23,413 nt of DNA from contig JBLNDI010000094.1 of NCBI GenBank assembly GCA_050261495.1, positions 1 to 23,413 on the forward strand, in the 5' to 3' direction. The translations under genes were made by a program, and so were the position numbers. The stretch is from JBMNKL01 sp050261495. Its GTDB lineage: Bacteria; Bacillota; Clostridia; Acetivibrionales; DTU013. The notes beneath the pieces were generated by a model, which was given only the letters and a program-made list of their open reading frames with translations, was not told the DNA's origin and did not search any database. Below are positions 1 to 6,960 of the stretch, one piece after another; position 1 is the stretch's first letter; every line of letters begins with the position of its first letter.

Positions 1-36
1 TGACATGCCATTTGCTTTTCACTATATTGTTACCAA

Positions 37-69
37 GGGCTTGTAAGCCAGAATCTGGCCTACAAGCCC
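37..69. repeat. Long near-perfect hairpin at the window start
   Basis: The arms 37-45 and 61-69 are perfect 9-bp reverse complements. They continue inward, after one A/C mismatch, into a perfect 5-bp stem (47-51 with 55-59) closed by a 3-base loop. This makes a 15-position stem with one mismatch. No T-run follows on either strand, so a classical intrinsic terminator is not clear. It lies at the 5' edge of the decayed membrane-protein gene and may be the end of an upstream unit or a repeat. The rest of 1-190 is AT-rich, with no gene I can support. Confidence 0.5.
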
Positions 70-190
70 CATTGAAAATTATCATAGAAAGTTAATTTAC
101 AGAAAAAGTTTCACACAGCCAAATTTTAATTTATTATCGTTAATAATCCAGATTTCATTATCAATAGCACTCTATTGCGGAGTTACATGG

Positions 191-608
191 GTGAGGTATT
201 TATTCGCCATAGGAGCTGCACTTGGGGCATTACTGGTATTATATGCTATTTCGATAAATGGCTTAAACATACCTGTTTTCGGTGTTGTAATCATTGTTGC
301 AAACTTTGTATATAGCGTTATTTGCAGCATTGTTCTATTTACAAGTAAGAGCGTTAGTGAGTTTTTATATAGTCAAAAAAATGGATAAGAAGATGCTCAT
401 TGTAACACTGTTCTATACATCATATCATTTGGCTACAGTATTAGCCTTTTTTAAGATTTCCTTTATAGGGTTGCTTATAGTACTGTTTATTTTCGCAGCC
501 GGATTCATTTGGGGGTGGATGTGGTATCATTTTAAAAATATCTGGGTGTCGGCGATTGGACATACTTTAGCAACCATTGGGTATATGACAATATATTTAT
601 TGTTATAA
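191..608 (+). pseudogene. Frameshifted membrane-protein remnant, CPBP (CAAX-protease-like) C-terminus
   Basis: Two overlapping plus-strand frames each encode very hydrophobic protein. The first runs from GTG 191 to a stop at 388; the second is open through to 608. They switch at a run of seven A residues (375-381). Removing one A joins them as ...SEFLYSQK-MDKKMLIV... into about 139 residues. The second half (TSYHL motif, then GWMWYHFKNIWVSAIGH) resembles the C-terminal half of CPBP/Abi intramembrane proteases, including the final histidine motif. The expected EExxxR motif is only seen as SEFLYSQ, so catalysis is doubtful. The first frame stays open and hydrophobic upstream to position 47 without a clear start, so the 5' end is probably lost. 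The region is much more AT-rich than the rest of the window. It could instead be two small membrane proteins or a sequencing error in the A-run. Confidence 0.5.
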
Positions 609-636
609 TACCAGCTTTGCTCCGCCGTGCGGCCGC

Positions 637-676
637 GGGCAAAGCCCGACGCTCTCCCGTGCAATCGGGCTTGCCC
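637..676. repeat. GC-rich hairpin at the end of the ribbon-helix-helix gene
   Basis: The arms 637-649 and 665-676 pair over 12 bp with one bulged A. The hairpin starts at the stop codon of the minus-strand gene that ends at 676. The left arm also contains a smaller palindrome, CGGGC-AAA-GCCCG. It could act as a terminator-like or mRNA-stabilising structure between two convergent genes. There is no T-tract on the minus strand, so the terminator reading is weak. Confidence 0.4.
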
Positions 677-882
677 TAAGTATCTTGCCCTTTTTCATCA
701 AAATTTTCCGGAACGTGCCTGCCGGTTTTTTTTCTTTGCCGGACGCATTCGGAAAGAAGGTATTCTATCTGCCCGTTAATAGACCGGAAATCATCCTCAG
801 CCCAAGCGGCAATCTGCTCATATAGTTTTGAAGGTATTCGAAGAAGCACTTGCTTTTTATTATCGCTCTTATTATCGCTCAT
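676..882 (-). CDS. Small ribbon-helix-helix (Arc/MetJ-like) DNA-binding protein
   Basis: This 68-residue protein has the core KQVLLRIPSKLYEQIAAWAE, then a second helix reading SINGQIEYLLSECVRQ. This beta-strand plus two-helix pattern is typical of Arc-like ribbon-helix-helix regulators. The N-terminus repeats SDNK twice, which is a short direct repeat in the DNA. The start ATG lies 2 bases after the SPFH stop codon with no obvious Shine-Dalgarno site, so translation is probably coupled to the upstream gene. Such proteins usually bind short repeats as dimers or tetramers. The repeats over the promoter of this operon (1934-1965) are an attractive target, so autoregulation is inferred. An antitoxin role is possible, but no toxin gene is adjacent. 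Confidence 0.72.
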   Translation of the reverse strand: MSDNKSDNKKQVLLRIPSKLYEQIAAWAEDDFRSINGQIEYLLSECVRQRKKTGRHVPENFDEKGQDT

Positions 883-884
883 TT

Positions 885-1910
885 TCAGTATAAACTGCCG
901 CTATTTACAACGGGCTGGGCATCTTTATTCCCGCAAAGTACAACAAGAAGATTGGATACCATAGCGGCCTTGCGTTCCTCGTCAAGTGTTACCACATTAT
1001 TTTCATTAAGCCTCTCCAATGCCATTTCTACCATACCGACAGCGCCGTCAACGATCATCTTCCTGGCATCAATAATCGCGCTGGCTTGCTGCCTCTGCAA
1101 CATGGCCGCGGCAATTTCCGGGGCGTATGCAAGATATGTGATGCGGGCTTCCAGAATCTCAAGTCCGGCAATTTCCACCTTGTCTTGGATTTCCTTGCGG
1201 ATACGTTCGGCTACTACAGAGCTGGAACCACGCAGGCTGCCTTCGTCAGGCTCGCCGTCGCCGGTGGTGTCGATTCCCGGAGCCACATCATAGGGATAGA
1301 TGCGGACGATATTTCTTACTGCGCTGTCACACTGGAGAGAAAGGTATTCTTTGAAATTATCCACGTTAAAAACGGCCTTGGCTGTATCGACGACTCTCCA
1401 CATAACGGCGATACTTATCTCCACAGGATTGCCCAGGACATCATTAACCTTTTGCCTGCTATTGCTTAATGTCATAATTTTAAGTGAAATTTTTTTGCTT
1501 GTTGGCACATCGGCATGAATCGTTCTTCCATCGGAAGAAATAACGAATTTAGAACCGGGACTGCTGTCCACATCGCCACTTTGACCAAGATGGGTCTTGG
1601 CGGCAGGATTAACTGCCGATGAGAAGGGATTGACGAAGTAGAAGCCCGGTTCTTTCAGGGTACCGATGTACTTGCCGAACAGAGTCAGAACTAAAGATTC
1701 CTGGGGCTTGATAACTCTAAATCCGCAAAAAGGAATGATGCCAAGGATGGTCCAGAGCAACCCTAAAATCAATGGTAGTGCGCCTATAGTATTCCTAGTA
1801 CTAAGCAGCAATCCTCCTAAAATAATAAGGGAAATAGCCGCAAAATAAAGTAAAATAAAGAGAATTAACATAGGAATGCCGGGTTTTCCGTTATAAATTT
1901 TTTCTTCCAT
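885..1910 (-). CDS. SPFH/band 7 (prohibitin-like) membrane protein
   Basis: The protein is 341 residues. Two hydrophobic segments (about 13-37 and 43-64) are followed by an SPFH domain that begins near RVIKPQESLVLTLFGKYIGT and continues with GFYFVNPF, PVEISIAVMWRVVDTAKA and the VAERIRKEIQDKVEIAGLEI region. The C-terminal half has the alanine/glutamate-rich helix (AYAPEIAAAMLQRQQA) typical of flotillin/prohibitin oligomers. SPFH proteins scaffold membrane microdomains; no substrate can be read here. ATG 1910 was chosen over the in-frame GTG at 1925 because AGGGGG lies just upstream of the ATG. It forms a two-gene operon with the ribbon-helix-helix gene downstream. Confidence 0.85.
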   Translation of the reverse strand: MEEKIYNGKPGIPMLILFILLYFAAISLIILGGLLLSTRNTIGALPLILGLLWTILGIIPFCGFRVIKPQESLVLTLFGKYIGTLKEPGFYFVNPFSSAVNPAAKTHLGQSGDVDSSPGSKFVISSDGRTIHADVPTSKKISLKIMTLSNSRQKVNDVLGNPVEISIAVMWRVVDTAKAVFNVDNFKEYLSLQCDSAVRNIVRIYPYDVAPGIDTTGDGEPDEGSLRGSSSVVAERIRKEIQDKVEIAGLEILEARITYLAYAPEIAAAMLQRQQASAIIDARKMIVDGAVGMVEMALERLNENNVVTLDEERKAAMVSNLLVVLCGNKDAQPVVNSGSLY

Positions 1911-1933
1911 TGCTTTCCCCCTCACATATCATA

Positions 1934-1965
1934 GTGATATTAATATGATATCAAAATAATATCAC
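1934..1965. promoter_or_regulatory. Candidate operator: 11-bp-spaced TGATAT repeats and a 9-bp inverted repeat
   Basis: TGATAT occurs at 1935 and 1946, and TAATAT at 1957, each exactly 11 bp apart, about one helical turn. The outer units also form a perfect 9-bp inverted repeat, GTGATATTA (1934-1942) with TAATATCAC (1957-1965). The centre holds the palindrome TGATATCA. The block covers the -10 box and the predicted start of transcription of the SPFH operon, so a protein bound here would repress it. The ribbon-helix-helix protein encoded in that operon is the obvious candidate, by inference only. Confidence 0.55.
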
Positions 1966-1984
1966 AATGTGAAATTTTATGCAA
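1956..1984 (-). promoter_or_regulatory. Promoter of the SPFH - ribbon-helix-helix operon
   Basis: On the minus strand, TTGCAT (1984-1979) and TATTAT (1961-1956) are separated by 17 bases, matching a housekeeping sigma-A promoter. Transcription would start near 1949, giving a leader of about 40 bases before ATG 1910. The -10 box is inside the repeat block described as an operator. Confidence 0.6.
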
Positions 1985-2046
1985 TAGCCTTTTGCAATTT
2001 TTTAACAGCTTGTATATTTTGAAGCGCCAAATTAGACAAATAATAC

Positions 2047-2075
2047 TTTACATTTAGCTAATAATGGCATATAAT
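2047..2075 (+). promoter_or_regulatory. Promoter of the Phd-Uma2 fusion gene
   Basis: TTTACA (2047-2052), a 17-base spacer and a perfect TATAAT (2070-2075) make a strong sigma-A-type promoter. The start of transcription would be near 2082, leaving a leader of about 26 bases. A GAGGTG ribosome site (2096-2101) precedes ATG 2108. Confidence 0.65.
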
Positions 2076-2107
2076 ATAGCTATAACATATTATGCGAGGT
2101 GTTATCC

Positions 2108-2839
2108 ATGAAAGTAAGCGCTACCGAGGTAAAAAACAATTTTGGCAAGTACCTTAAAAAATGTGCGGAAGAAGCTATTTTTATTACAAAGAATGACCGT
2201 ATTGTTGCAAAACTTAGCTACTATGAGGATCCTTCCGAAGGATACCTGATGATTAAGGAAGGCAGCGCCGCTTATACGTATTCAGGCAAAAGGGTGACAT
2301 ATGAAGAATTTCTGAAGATTACCGAGGATAACGAGGAAAGGTACGAGTACATTGACGGGGAAGTATTCCTGCTGGCGTCGCCGGGGATGAAGCACCAAAT
2401 TATCCTTGCCAATATTAACTGGTTTTTGCTGAATTGGTTTAAAGGGAAGCAATGCCGCGTGTTTTCGGCGCCTTTTGATGTTACGCTTGCGGGTGAAAAA
2501 CCGGATGAAAAGAATGTTGTCCAGCCTGACCTGCTGGTATCTTGCGACTACAATGAGCAAAGGAATGAAAAAGACAGGTATACAGGCATACCCGCTTTGG
2601 TCATTGAGATAATCTCACCCCAAACCAGGAGCCGTGATCATGTAAAGAAGCTAAATGTTTATATGGTTGGCGGCGTCAGTGAGTATTGGGTCGTCGATCC
2701 AAAAGGAAAGAGGGTTGTCCTGCACTATTTCGTGGAAAAGGAGCTTGTGGAAATAATCATATATAGCCACCCTGATGTAGTGAAATCAATACATTTCAAG
2801 GGACTGGAGATACCCACGGATGAGATTTTCAACGAATAG
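2108..2839 (+). CDS. Phd/YefM antitoxin domain fused to Uma2-family (DUF820) nuclease domain
   Basis: The protein is 243 residues. Residues 1 to about 50 (VSATEVKNNFGKYLKKCAEE, then a VAKLSYYE end) match the Phd/YefM antitoxin N-terminal fold. From about residue 60 it follows the Uma2/DUF820 pattern: YEYIDGEV, a VQPDLLV strand with D141, then ALVIEIISP with E167, and GVSEYWVVDP. These are the expected PD-(D/E)xK-type acidic residues and the family signature. ATG 2108 was preferred to GTG 2099 because of the GAGGTG site 6 bases before it. The gene has its own promoter and ends 1 bp from the convergent dacF stop. The biological role of Uma2 proteins is poorly known. The fused antitoxin domain suggests DNA binding or self-control by one polypeptide, but this is inference. 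Confidence 0.82.
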   Translation: MKVSATEVKNNFGKYLKKCAEEAIFITKNDRIVAKLSYYEDPSEGYLMIKEGSAAYTYSGKRVTYEEFLKITEDNEERYEYIDGEVFLLASPGMKHQIILANINWFLLNWFKGKQCRVFSAPFDVTLAGEKPDEKNVVQPDLLVSCDYNEQRNEKDRYTGIPALVIEIISPQTRSRDHVKKLNVYMVGGVSEYWVVDPKGKRVVLHYFVEKELVEIIIYSHPDVVKSIHFKGLEIPTDEIFNE

Positions 2840-2840
2840 G

Positions 2841-4088
2841 CTACCTTCGGGAATGGACCATACGGGATATACGCCTTAGTATCGTTTTGAGCATTATGAA
2901 AAATACAACGAATCCTGCCACGTAAAGCCCTATTTTAATATAAGGGAAGGCAGTTTCCGGTATAGGTGCGTGATCAACGTTTCTTGCCGCGATTAAATTT
3001 ATCTTGCCAATTGATACGCCGTCTTTCAGAAATTCAACATATCCCATTATATCGCCTTCGTTTATAGGAGCTGAAATACTGTCGCTGATATGGGATATTT
3101 CTTGTATATCGCTCGTTGAAGTTTCTTTAGGGAGGATGCATTTCAAGCCCTCTGCCGTTATGAGGTCGAGACCGAATACGTCGGCTGCGTTTTCGACCTT
3201 CACGTTCCTGTAAACCTTGCCTTTTTCCAGCAAAATAACCTTCTTGAAATTATTAAAACCGTAGTCCAGCAATTCTTCCGAGTACTTCCTGACATTTTCA
3301 TAGGCATTTTTATTTCTGACCCCCATCACGACGGAAATCAGTTCCATACCGCTGCTGTCCACGGCAGACGCTACAAGGTTGTAGCCTGCGGGACCGGTGA
3401 AGCCCGTCTTAATCCCGTTGACTTCGTAAGTGTCTTTTTTAAGGGAAGTCAGCAGCCTATTTGTATTTGCAAGCGCAGGCCATTCGAGATGTTTATTTGT
3501 GGGCGGCATTGCCAGGCTCGGCACACGGACAATTTCCCTGAATTTAGGAAGCGTCATGGCATACCTGGCAAGAATTGCCATGTCCGCAGCGGTGGTATAG
3601 TGGTCCGGGTCATGGATGCCGCTGGTATTTGTAAAATTCGTGCCGGTGGCGCCCAGTTCCCTGGCTTTACGGTTCATTAAGCCGACGAATTCCTCGCGGG
3701 TGGCGCAAATATTTTCCGCGATAATGTTCGCGGCTTCGTTGGCCGAGCAGATCAGCAACGCTTGCAAAAGGTTTTCCAGCCGGATTTTCTCTCCCGGGAT
3801 TATGCCGATGTTGCTGCCGTCGGGTCCTATGTCGTCGATGGCGGACTGGCTTGCGGTCATAACCTGGTCGAGGTCGCCCATTTCAATGGCCAGGACGGCG
3901 GTTATTATTTTAGTCGTGCTGGCGGGATATAGCCTGGCCTGCGAGTTTTTCTCACAGAGCACGCTGCCGGTTTCAGCATCAATCAGGATGTATGCGTCGG
4001 CATTTTCAGCTGCGGGTTTCGCAAGCGCCACGCCGTAATTCGATAAAAATATTAACGATGCCAGCGCAAATGCCAGAAACTTTTTCAT
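2841..4088 (-). CDS. dacF: D-alanyl-D-alanine carboxypeptidase, DacF/PBP5-6 type
   Basis: This 415-residue serine-type D,D-carboxypeptidase trims the terminal D-Ala from peptidoglycan stem peptides outside the membrane. A signal peptide covers about residues 1-23 (ends ALA-KP). All three penicillin-binding motifs are present: S57-TT-K60 (YPASTTK), S115-A-N117 and K227-T-G229. A C-terminal beta-rich domain follows, then a transmembrane segment (about 383-403) with a basic tail; this is an integral anchor rather than the amphipathic helix of E. coli PBP5. GGAGG precedes ATG 4088. In Clostridia several paralogues exist, some for sporulation, so the dacF symbol is by family resemblance. It is a single-gene unit divergent from comEA. 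Confidence 0.9.
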   Translation of the reverse strand: MKKFLAFALASLIFLSNYGVALAKPAAENADAYILIDAETGSVLCEKNSQARLYPASTTKIITAVLAIEMGDLDQVMTASQSAIDDIGPDGSNIGIIPGEKIRLENLLQALLICSANEAANIIAENICATREEFVGLMNRKARELGATGTNFTNTSGIHDPDHYTTAADMAILARYAMTLPKFREIVRVPSLAMPPTNKHLEWPALANTNRLLTSLKKDTYEVNGIKTGFTGPAGYNLVASAVDSSGMELISVVMGVRNKNAYENVRKYSEELLDYGFNNFKKVILLEKGKVYRNVKVENAADVFGLDLITAEGLKCILPKETSTSDIQEISHISDSISAPINEGDIMGYVEFLKDGVSIGKINLIAARNVDHAPIPETAFPYIKIGLYVAGFVVFFIMLKTILRRISRMVHSRR

Positions 4089-4156
4089 CCGAACCTCCGG
4101 GCATGTATTGCGTGTACAAGGAAGAAATGCAAAAACGATGGCATAAGCCCAATTTA

Positions 4157-4185
4157 ATTATAACAAAAAAGAGACTAATATTTTT
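4157..4185 (-). promoter_or_regulatory. Possible dacF promoter
   Basis: A perfect minus-strand TATAAT (4162-4157) lies about 70 bases upstream of the dacF start. The -35 region at 17-base spacing (AAAAAT) is a poor match, so this is a tentative call. The whole 4089-4266 gap is very AT-rich and must hold the control regions of both divergent genes. Confidence 0.3.
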
Positions 4186-4266
4186 AAAATAAATCTTAAA
4201 AAAATAGTAGTAAAAAAAGGAAATAGAGCAAAAAAGAAGAATTATACATATATAGGAGGGATTTGC

Positions 4267-5184
4267 TTGCTGTTGAAGTTTATGGGAAAAGAAACGGAGA
4301 TCAAAACGGAAGCGGTTATTGTCGCCGCGGCGTGCCTTGTTTTGCTGGGCTGCCTTTCAGGATATGCCTTTTTCAGCAACAAAGGAGATATTATTATCGA
4401 AAGCGGAGCCGGGACGGAACCGGCGGAAAGCGGAACGGGAGCAACACCGGGGGCGGAAGCTGTCACAGCGTCGCCCCAAAGCGCAGGAGAACAAAGCGGC
4501 GCGACGATACAGGGAACCGGAACCGGGCAAGGCGATACCGCCGGTATTGCTGTGGAAGCAGGCGGTGATGTCGCCGGTTTTGCGGCGGAAGCAGGCGAAA
4601 ATGCGGCCGGAACCGGAAGCGCTCGAAAACCGGCAGAGCTTATTAAAGTTTACGTCGTGGGCTGCGTAAACAACCCGGGCATTGTTACCATCGAAAAAGG
4701 GCAGTTGATTGACGACGCGGTGAAAAAAGCCGGGGGGCCGACCAAGGAAGCGGATTTGGACAATATTAACATGGTGTACGCGCTTAATGAAAATGTCATG
4801 CTGCGTATAAAGTCAAAGAGCGAAACGGCGCGTGAGCAGGAACAGGCAAAAGACAGCGGGATAGCGCCCGTGACAGGCAAAAGCGGCGCCGGCAGCGGAG
4901 CGGCGGTAATCAAGGGCAGCGGGAGCGGCGCGGTAATAACCGGCGACGATGAAGATAGCGGGGAAAGCGCCGGAACGAGCGGGGGAAAAAGCCTTGTAAA
5001 TATAAACACCGCAAGCATTGCCGAACTGGACACGCTTCCCGGCATAGGGGAAGCCACCGCAAAGGAGATTATCGCCTACAGGGAAAAGCACGGCGGTTTC
5101 AAAAAAATCGAGGATATAATGAAAGTACCCCGTATCAAGCAAAACAGGTTTCAAAGCATAAAAGATTATATTACGGTCGACTAA
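4267..5184 (+). CDS. comEA: ComEA-type DNA-binding protein (SLBB + helix-hairpin-helix)
   Basis: This 305-residue membrane-anchored protein resembles the DNA receptor of natural transformation. In order it has: a short cytoplasmic N-terminus; one transmembrane helix (about 16-37); a long Gly/Ala/Glu/Thr-rich linker; an SLBB domain (about 124-180, IKVYVVGCVNNPGIVTIEKG); a second Gly/Ser linker; and a C-terminal double helix-hairpin-helix (about 243-305) with VNINTASIAELDTLPGIGEA and the closing VPRIKQNRFQSIKDYI. The linkers make it longer than B. subtilis ComEA (about 205 residues). TTG 4267 was chosen because GGAGGG (4255-4260) sits 6 bases before it; ATG 4282 is the alternative. No comEB or comEC follows, so it is a standalone comEA, as in many Clostridia. 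Confidence 0.85.
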   Translation: MLLKFMGKETEIKTEAVIVAAACLVLLGCLSGYAFFSNKGDIIIESGAGTEPAESGTGATPGAEAVTASPQSAGEQSGATIQGTGTGQGDTAGIAVEAGGDVAGFAAEAGENAAGTGSARKPAELIKVYVVGCVNNPGIVTIEKGQLIDDAVKKAGGPTKEADLDNINMVYALNENVMLRIKSKSETAREQEQAKDSGIAPVTGKSGAGSGAAVIKGSGSGAVITGDDEDSGESAGTSGGKSLVNINTASIAELDTLPGIGEATAKEIIAYREKHGGFKKIEDIMKVPRIKQNRFQSIKDYITVD

Positions 5185-5272
5185 CGGGAACTATCGGGCT
5201 GCAAGCATCGTCACATAAATATAATAAAGGAAAAACATAGAAAGAGTTTTATACTTTTCGAGGAGGATTTTT

Positions 5273-6355
5273 ATGAAGAGGTTCATTAGTAAGGAATATA
5301 TCGCGAAAGGGTTCGCTGTTTTGCTGCTGGCAAGCTTATTCGTGTTTATGTTTTCAGCCTGCTCGTCAACCGGCGTTAACACGCCGCAGGAAAACACGCA
5401 ACAGGGGGAGGCGGCTGAACAGGAGGAAACCCCGCAGCCGGCTGATGAAAAGCCTGAATCGCCTTCGGAAGAAACAAGCGACGATAAAAGCAGCAGCGCG
5501 ACAAATGTGAAGACGGCAAAAGTGACGCTGTACTTTCCCACCGAGGACAACAGCGCTTTGAAAATGGAAGAAAGAGAAATACAGGTATTTGACGGCGCCA
5601 TTTTAAAGGCATGCGTTCTGGCGCTGGCGGACGGTCCCGTTACAGAGGGTTTGAGGAATCCGATACCCGAAGGGACCGAATTGATAGGTATAAACTTAAA
5701 AGACGGGGTTGCGATTGTTGATTTTTCCAAGGAGTTTCTAAAGACAAACGGCCTTTCGGAAATCACCGCGAGGCTTTCGGTGGTAAACACGCTTACCAGG
5801 ATAAACGGCGTTGACAAGGTGCGTATCCATATAGAAGGAAAGGAAATGATAGGTCCGAGCGGGGAGCCGCTGGGAGATATGGAACCGGCTTTGCTGAACG
5901 AAGACGGAACGCCCGTGGCGCAGGAAAGAAAAACCGTAACGCTGTATTTTTCGGATAATGAAGCCATGTACCTCGTGGGCGAGGAAAGGGAAATAATTGT
6001 ATCGGGAACGGATTCGATCGAGGAACTGGTTATAAAGGAACTGCTCAAAGGGCCGGTTTCCGAGCACCTTTGGGATACTATTCCCGACGGAACCAGGTTG
6101 ATTTCGGCAAGCACCAAAAACGGCATATGCACTGTAGATTTTTCAAGAGAATATGTTGATAACAGCCCAGGCGGGACGACCAGCGAAAGGATGGCTATTT
6201 ATTCCGTTGTAAATACGCTGACGGAGTTGGAAGGCATCAAAAAGGTCCAATTCCTGATTGAAGGCAAGAAAAGGGAAATCTATACGCATGCTGTTTTTGA
6301 CGAACCGTTTTCAAGGAATGAAGATATTTTGAGCCCTACATCGAAGGCAGAATAA
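5273..6355 (+). CDS. Lipoprotein with two GerMN (sporulation/germination) domains
   Basis: The protein is 360 residues. The N-terminus is a lipoprotein signal (hydrophobic run ending in the lipobox FSAC, Cys near residue 26). A Glu/Ser/Pro-rich linker follows, then two GerMN domains (about 82-200 and 219-340). Both show the family pattern: VTLYF, a long helix ending in a GPV turn, IPEGT/IPDGT, then VAIVDFSKEF or CTVDFSREY, and a VVNTLT helix. GerM of Bacillus has two such domains and acts in sporulation and germination, at the SpoIIIA-SpoIIQ channel. ATG 5273 has an excellent GAGGAGG site. The 3' end overlaps the convergent small gene by 20 bases. The 88-base gap before it holds a TATAAT-like box near 5221 but no convincing -35. 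Confidence 0.85.
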   Translation: MKRFISKEYIAKGFAVLLLASLFVFMFSACSSTGVNTPQENTQQGEAAEQEETPQPADEKPESPSEETSDDKSSSATNVKTAKVTLYFPTEDNSALKMEEREIQVFDGAILKACVLALADGPVTEGLRNPIPEGTELIGINLKDGVAIVDFSKEFLKTNGLSEITARLSVVNTLTRINGVDKVRIHIEGKEMIGPSGEPLGDMEPALLNEDGTPVAQERKTVTLYFSDNEAMYLVGEEREIIVSGTDSIEELVIKELLKGPVSEHLWDTIPDGTRLISASTKNGICTVDFSREYVDNSPGGTTSERMAIYSVVNTLTELEGIKKVQFLIEGKKREIYTHAVFDEPFSRNEDILSPTSKAE

Positions 6356-6479
6356 TAACCGTCGCGACAAGGTAGCCGAGCAATACCATCAGTGCAGGCA
6401 TCACGACCGTCATCATAAAGAAGTTCCGTATTCTTTTATGGCGAAGTCTTCTAAAATAGTTTTTTCTTTTGAGCCTCAT
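6336..6479 (-). CDS. Small basic single-pass membrane protein, unknown function
   Basis: The protein is 47 residues: a highly basic N-terminus (MRLKRKNYFRRLRHKRIRNF) and one hydrophobic segment (about 23-44), ending at TAG. An upstream in-frame ATG at 6527 would give 63 residues. I prefer 6479 because the predicted promoter (6559-6531) would start transcription near 6524, leaving the upstream ATG outside or at the very end of the mRNA. The ribosome site is weak (GGATG). The basic stretch plus helix resembles the N-terminal anchor of larger cell-wall or SPOR-domain proteins, so it could be a truncated gene. I do not recognise the family. Confidence 0.5.
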   Translation of the reverse strand: MRLKRKNYFRRLRHKRIRNFFMMTVVMPALMVLLGYLVATVIILPSM

Positions 6480-6530
6480 AACCTGCACATCCAAAAATGC
6501 CGGCAATTCATGCTTGCGCCGCTGCATTAA

Positions 6531-6559
6531 ATAATAGCATATTCTAGCAATTATGTCTA
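6531..6559 (-). promoter_or_regulatory. Promoter of the small basic membrane protein gene
   Basis: On the minus strand, TAGACA (6559-6554) and TATTAT (6536-6531) are 17 bases apart, each with five of six consensus bases. It sits just beyond the terminator of the preceding minus-strand gene, which fits an independent unit. Confidence 0.5.
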
Positions 6560-6573
6560 TTTCCTGGAAATAT

Positions 6574-6595
6574 AAAAGCCGGTCACCCGGCTTTT
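6574..6595 (-). terminator. Intrinsic terminator of the 68-residue gene
   Basis: A perfect 9-bp stem, AAAAGCCGG (6574-6582) with CCGGCTTTT (6587-6595), encloses a 4-base loop, and the A/T-rich outer stem provides a short T-run. The TGA stop of the gene lies inside the loop. The near-symmetry means it could also work weakly on the plus strand. Confidence 0.72.
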
Positions 6596-6789
6596 ATTAC
6601 GTCTATCATCAACCCGTCGTAATCGCTTGCTATCTTCCTGACCGCAAACAGGTTATTCGTCAGGTATACCGTATCGCCTCCCGCATCTTTCTCGGTAGCG
6701 ATGATCAGGTTTTTATGCCTGAGTTCCCTGACCAAGAAGGGGATATCCCTTGCATTGCCCCCGATATCGACTATGTAGAATTTATCCAT
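6583..6789 (-). CDS. Small hypothetical protein (68 residues)
   Basis: Start ATG 6789 is preceded by AAAGGAG; the frame is open further upstream but those starts lack a ribosome site. The product begins MDKFYIVDIGGNARDIPFLV and continues with LRHKNLIIATEKDAGGDTVY, ending DYDGLMIDVIKAG. It has no signal peptide or membrane segment and looks like a small soluble alpha/beta protein. I do not recognise a family. It has a complete transcription unit of its own: an extended -10 promoter upstream, a good ribosome site and a terminator at its stop codon. This supports it as a real gene rather than a chance frame. Confidence 0.6.
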   Translation of the reverse strand: MDKFYIVDIGGNARDIPFLVRELRHKNLIIATEKDAGGDTVYLTNNLFAVRKIASDYDGLMIDVIKAG

Positions 6790-6852
6790 GCAGCAGCGCT
6801 CCTTTCCCGCCTCAAAACCGGGCATTTCCAATATTCGACATCCTTTTATGAT

Positions 6853-6861
6853 ATTATACCA
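6853..6861 (-). promoter_or_regulatory. Extended -10 promoter of the 68-residue gene
   Basis: The minus strand reads TGG-TATAAT (6861-6853), a TGn extended -10 box with a perfect TATAAT hexamer. The -35 region (TTATGA at 16 bases) is weak, as is usual for extended -10 promoters. The leader before ATG 6789 is about 57 bases. Confidence 0.5.
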
Positions 6862-6960
6862 TATCAGCTCATATTCATAAGAATACACAAAAAAAAGTAG
6901 AAAATTTCTATACCGATGAATCCGGGCATTATAACATATTTGTAAGAGCAGCTGTAATTA

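Noticed and set aside
131..146. TTATTA-TCGT-TAATAA inverted repeat as an operator
   Set aside because: It is a six-base A/T-only repeat in an A/T-rich region, so it is likely by chance.
5191..6132. Minus-strand open frame of 313 codons opposite the GerMN gene
   Set aside because: Its serine/phenylalanine-rich sequence is the shadow of the GerMN coding strand, which has a lipobox, two recognised domains and an excellent ribosome site.
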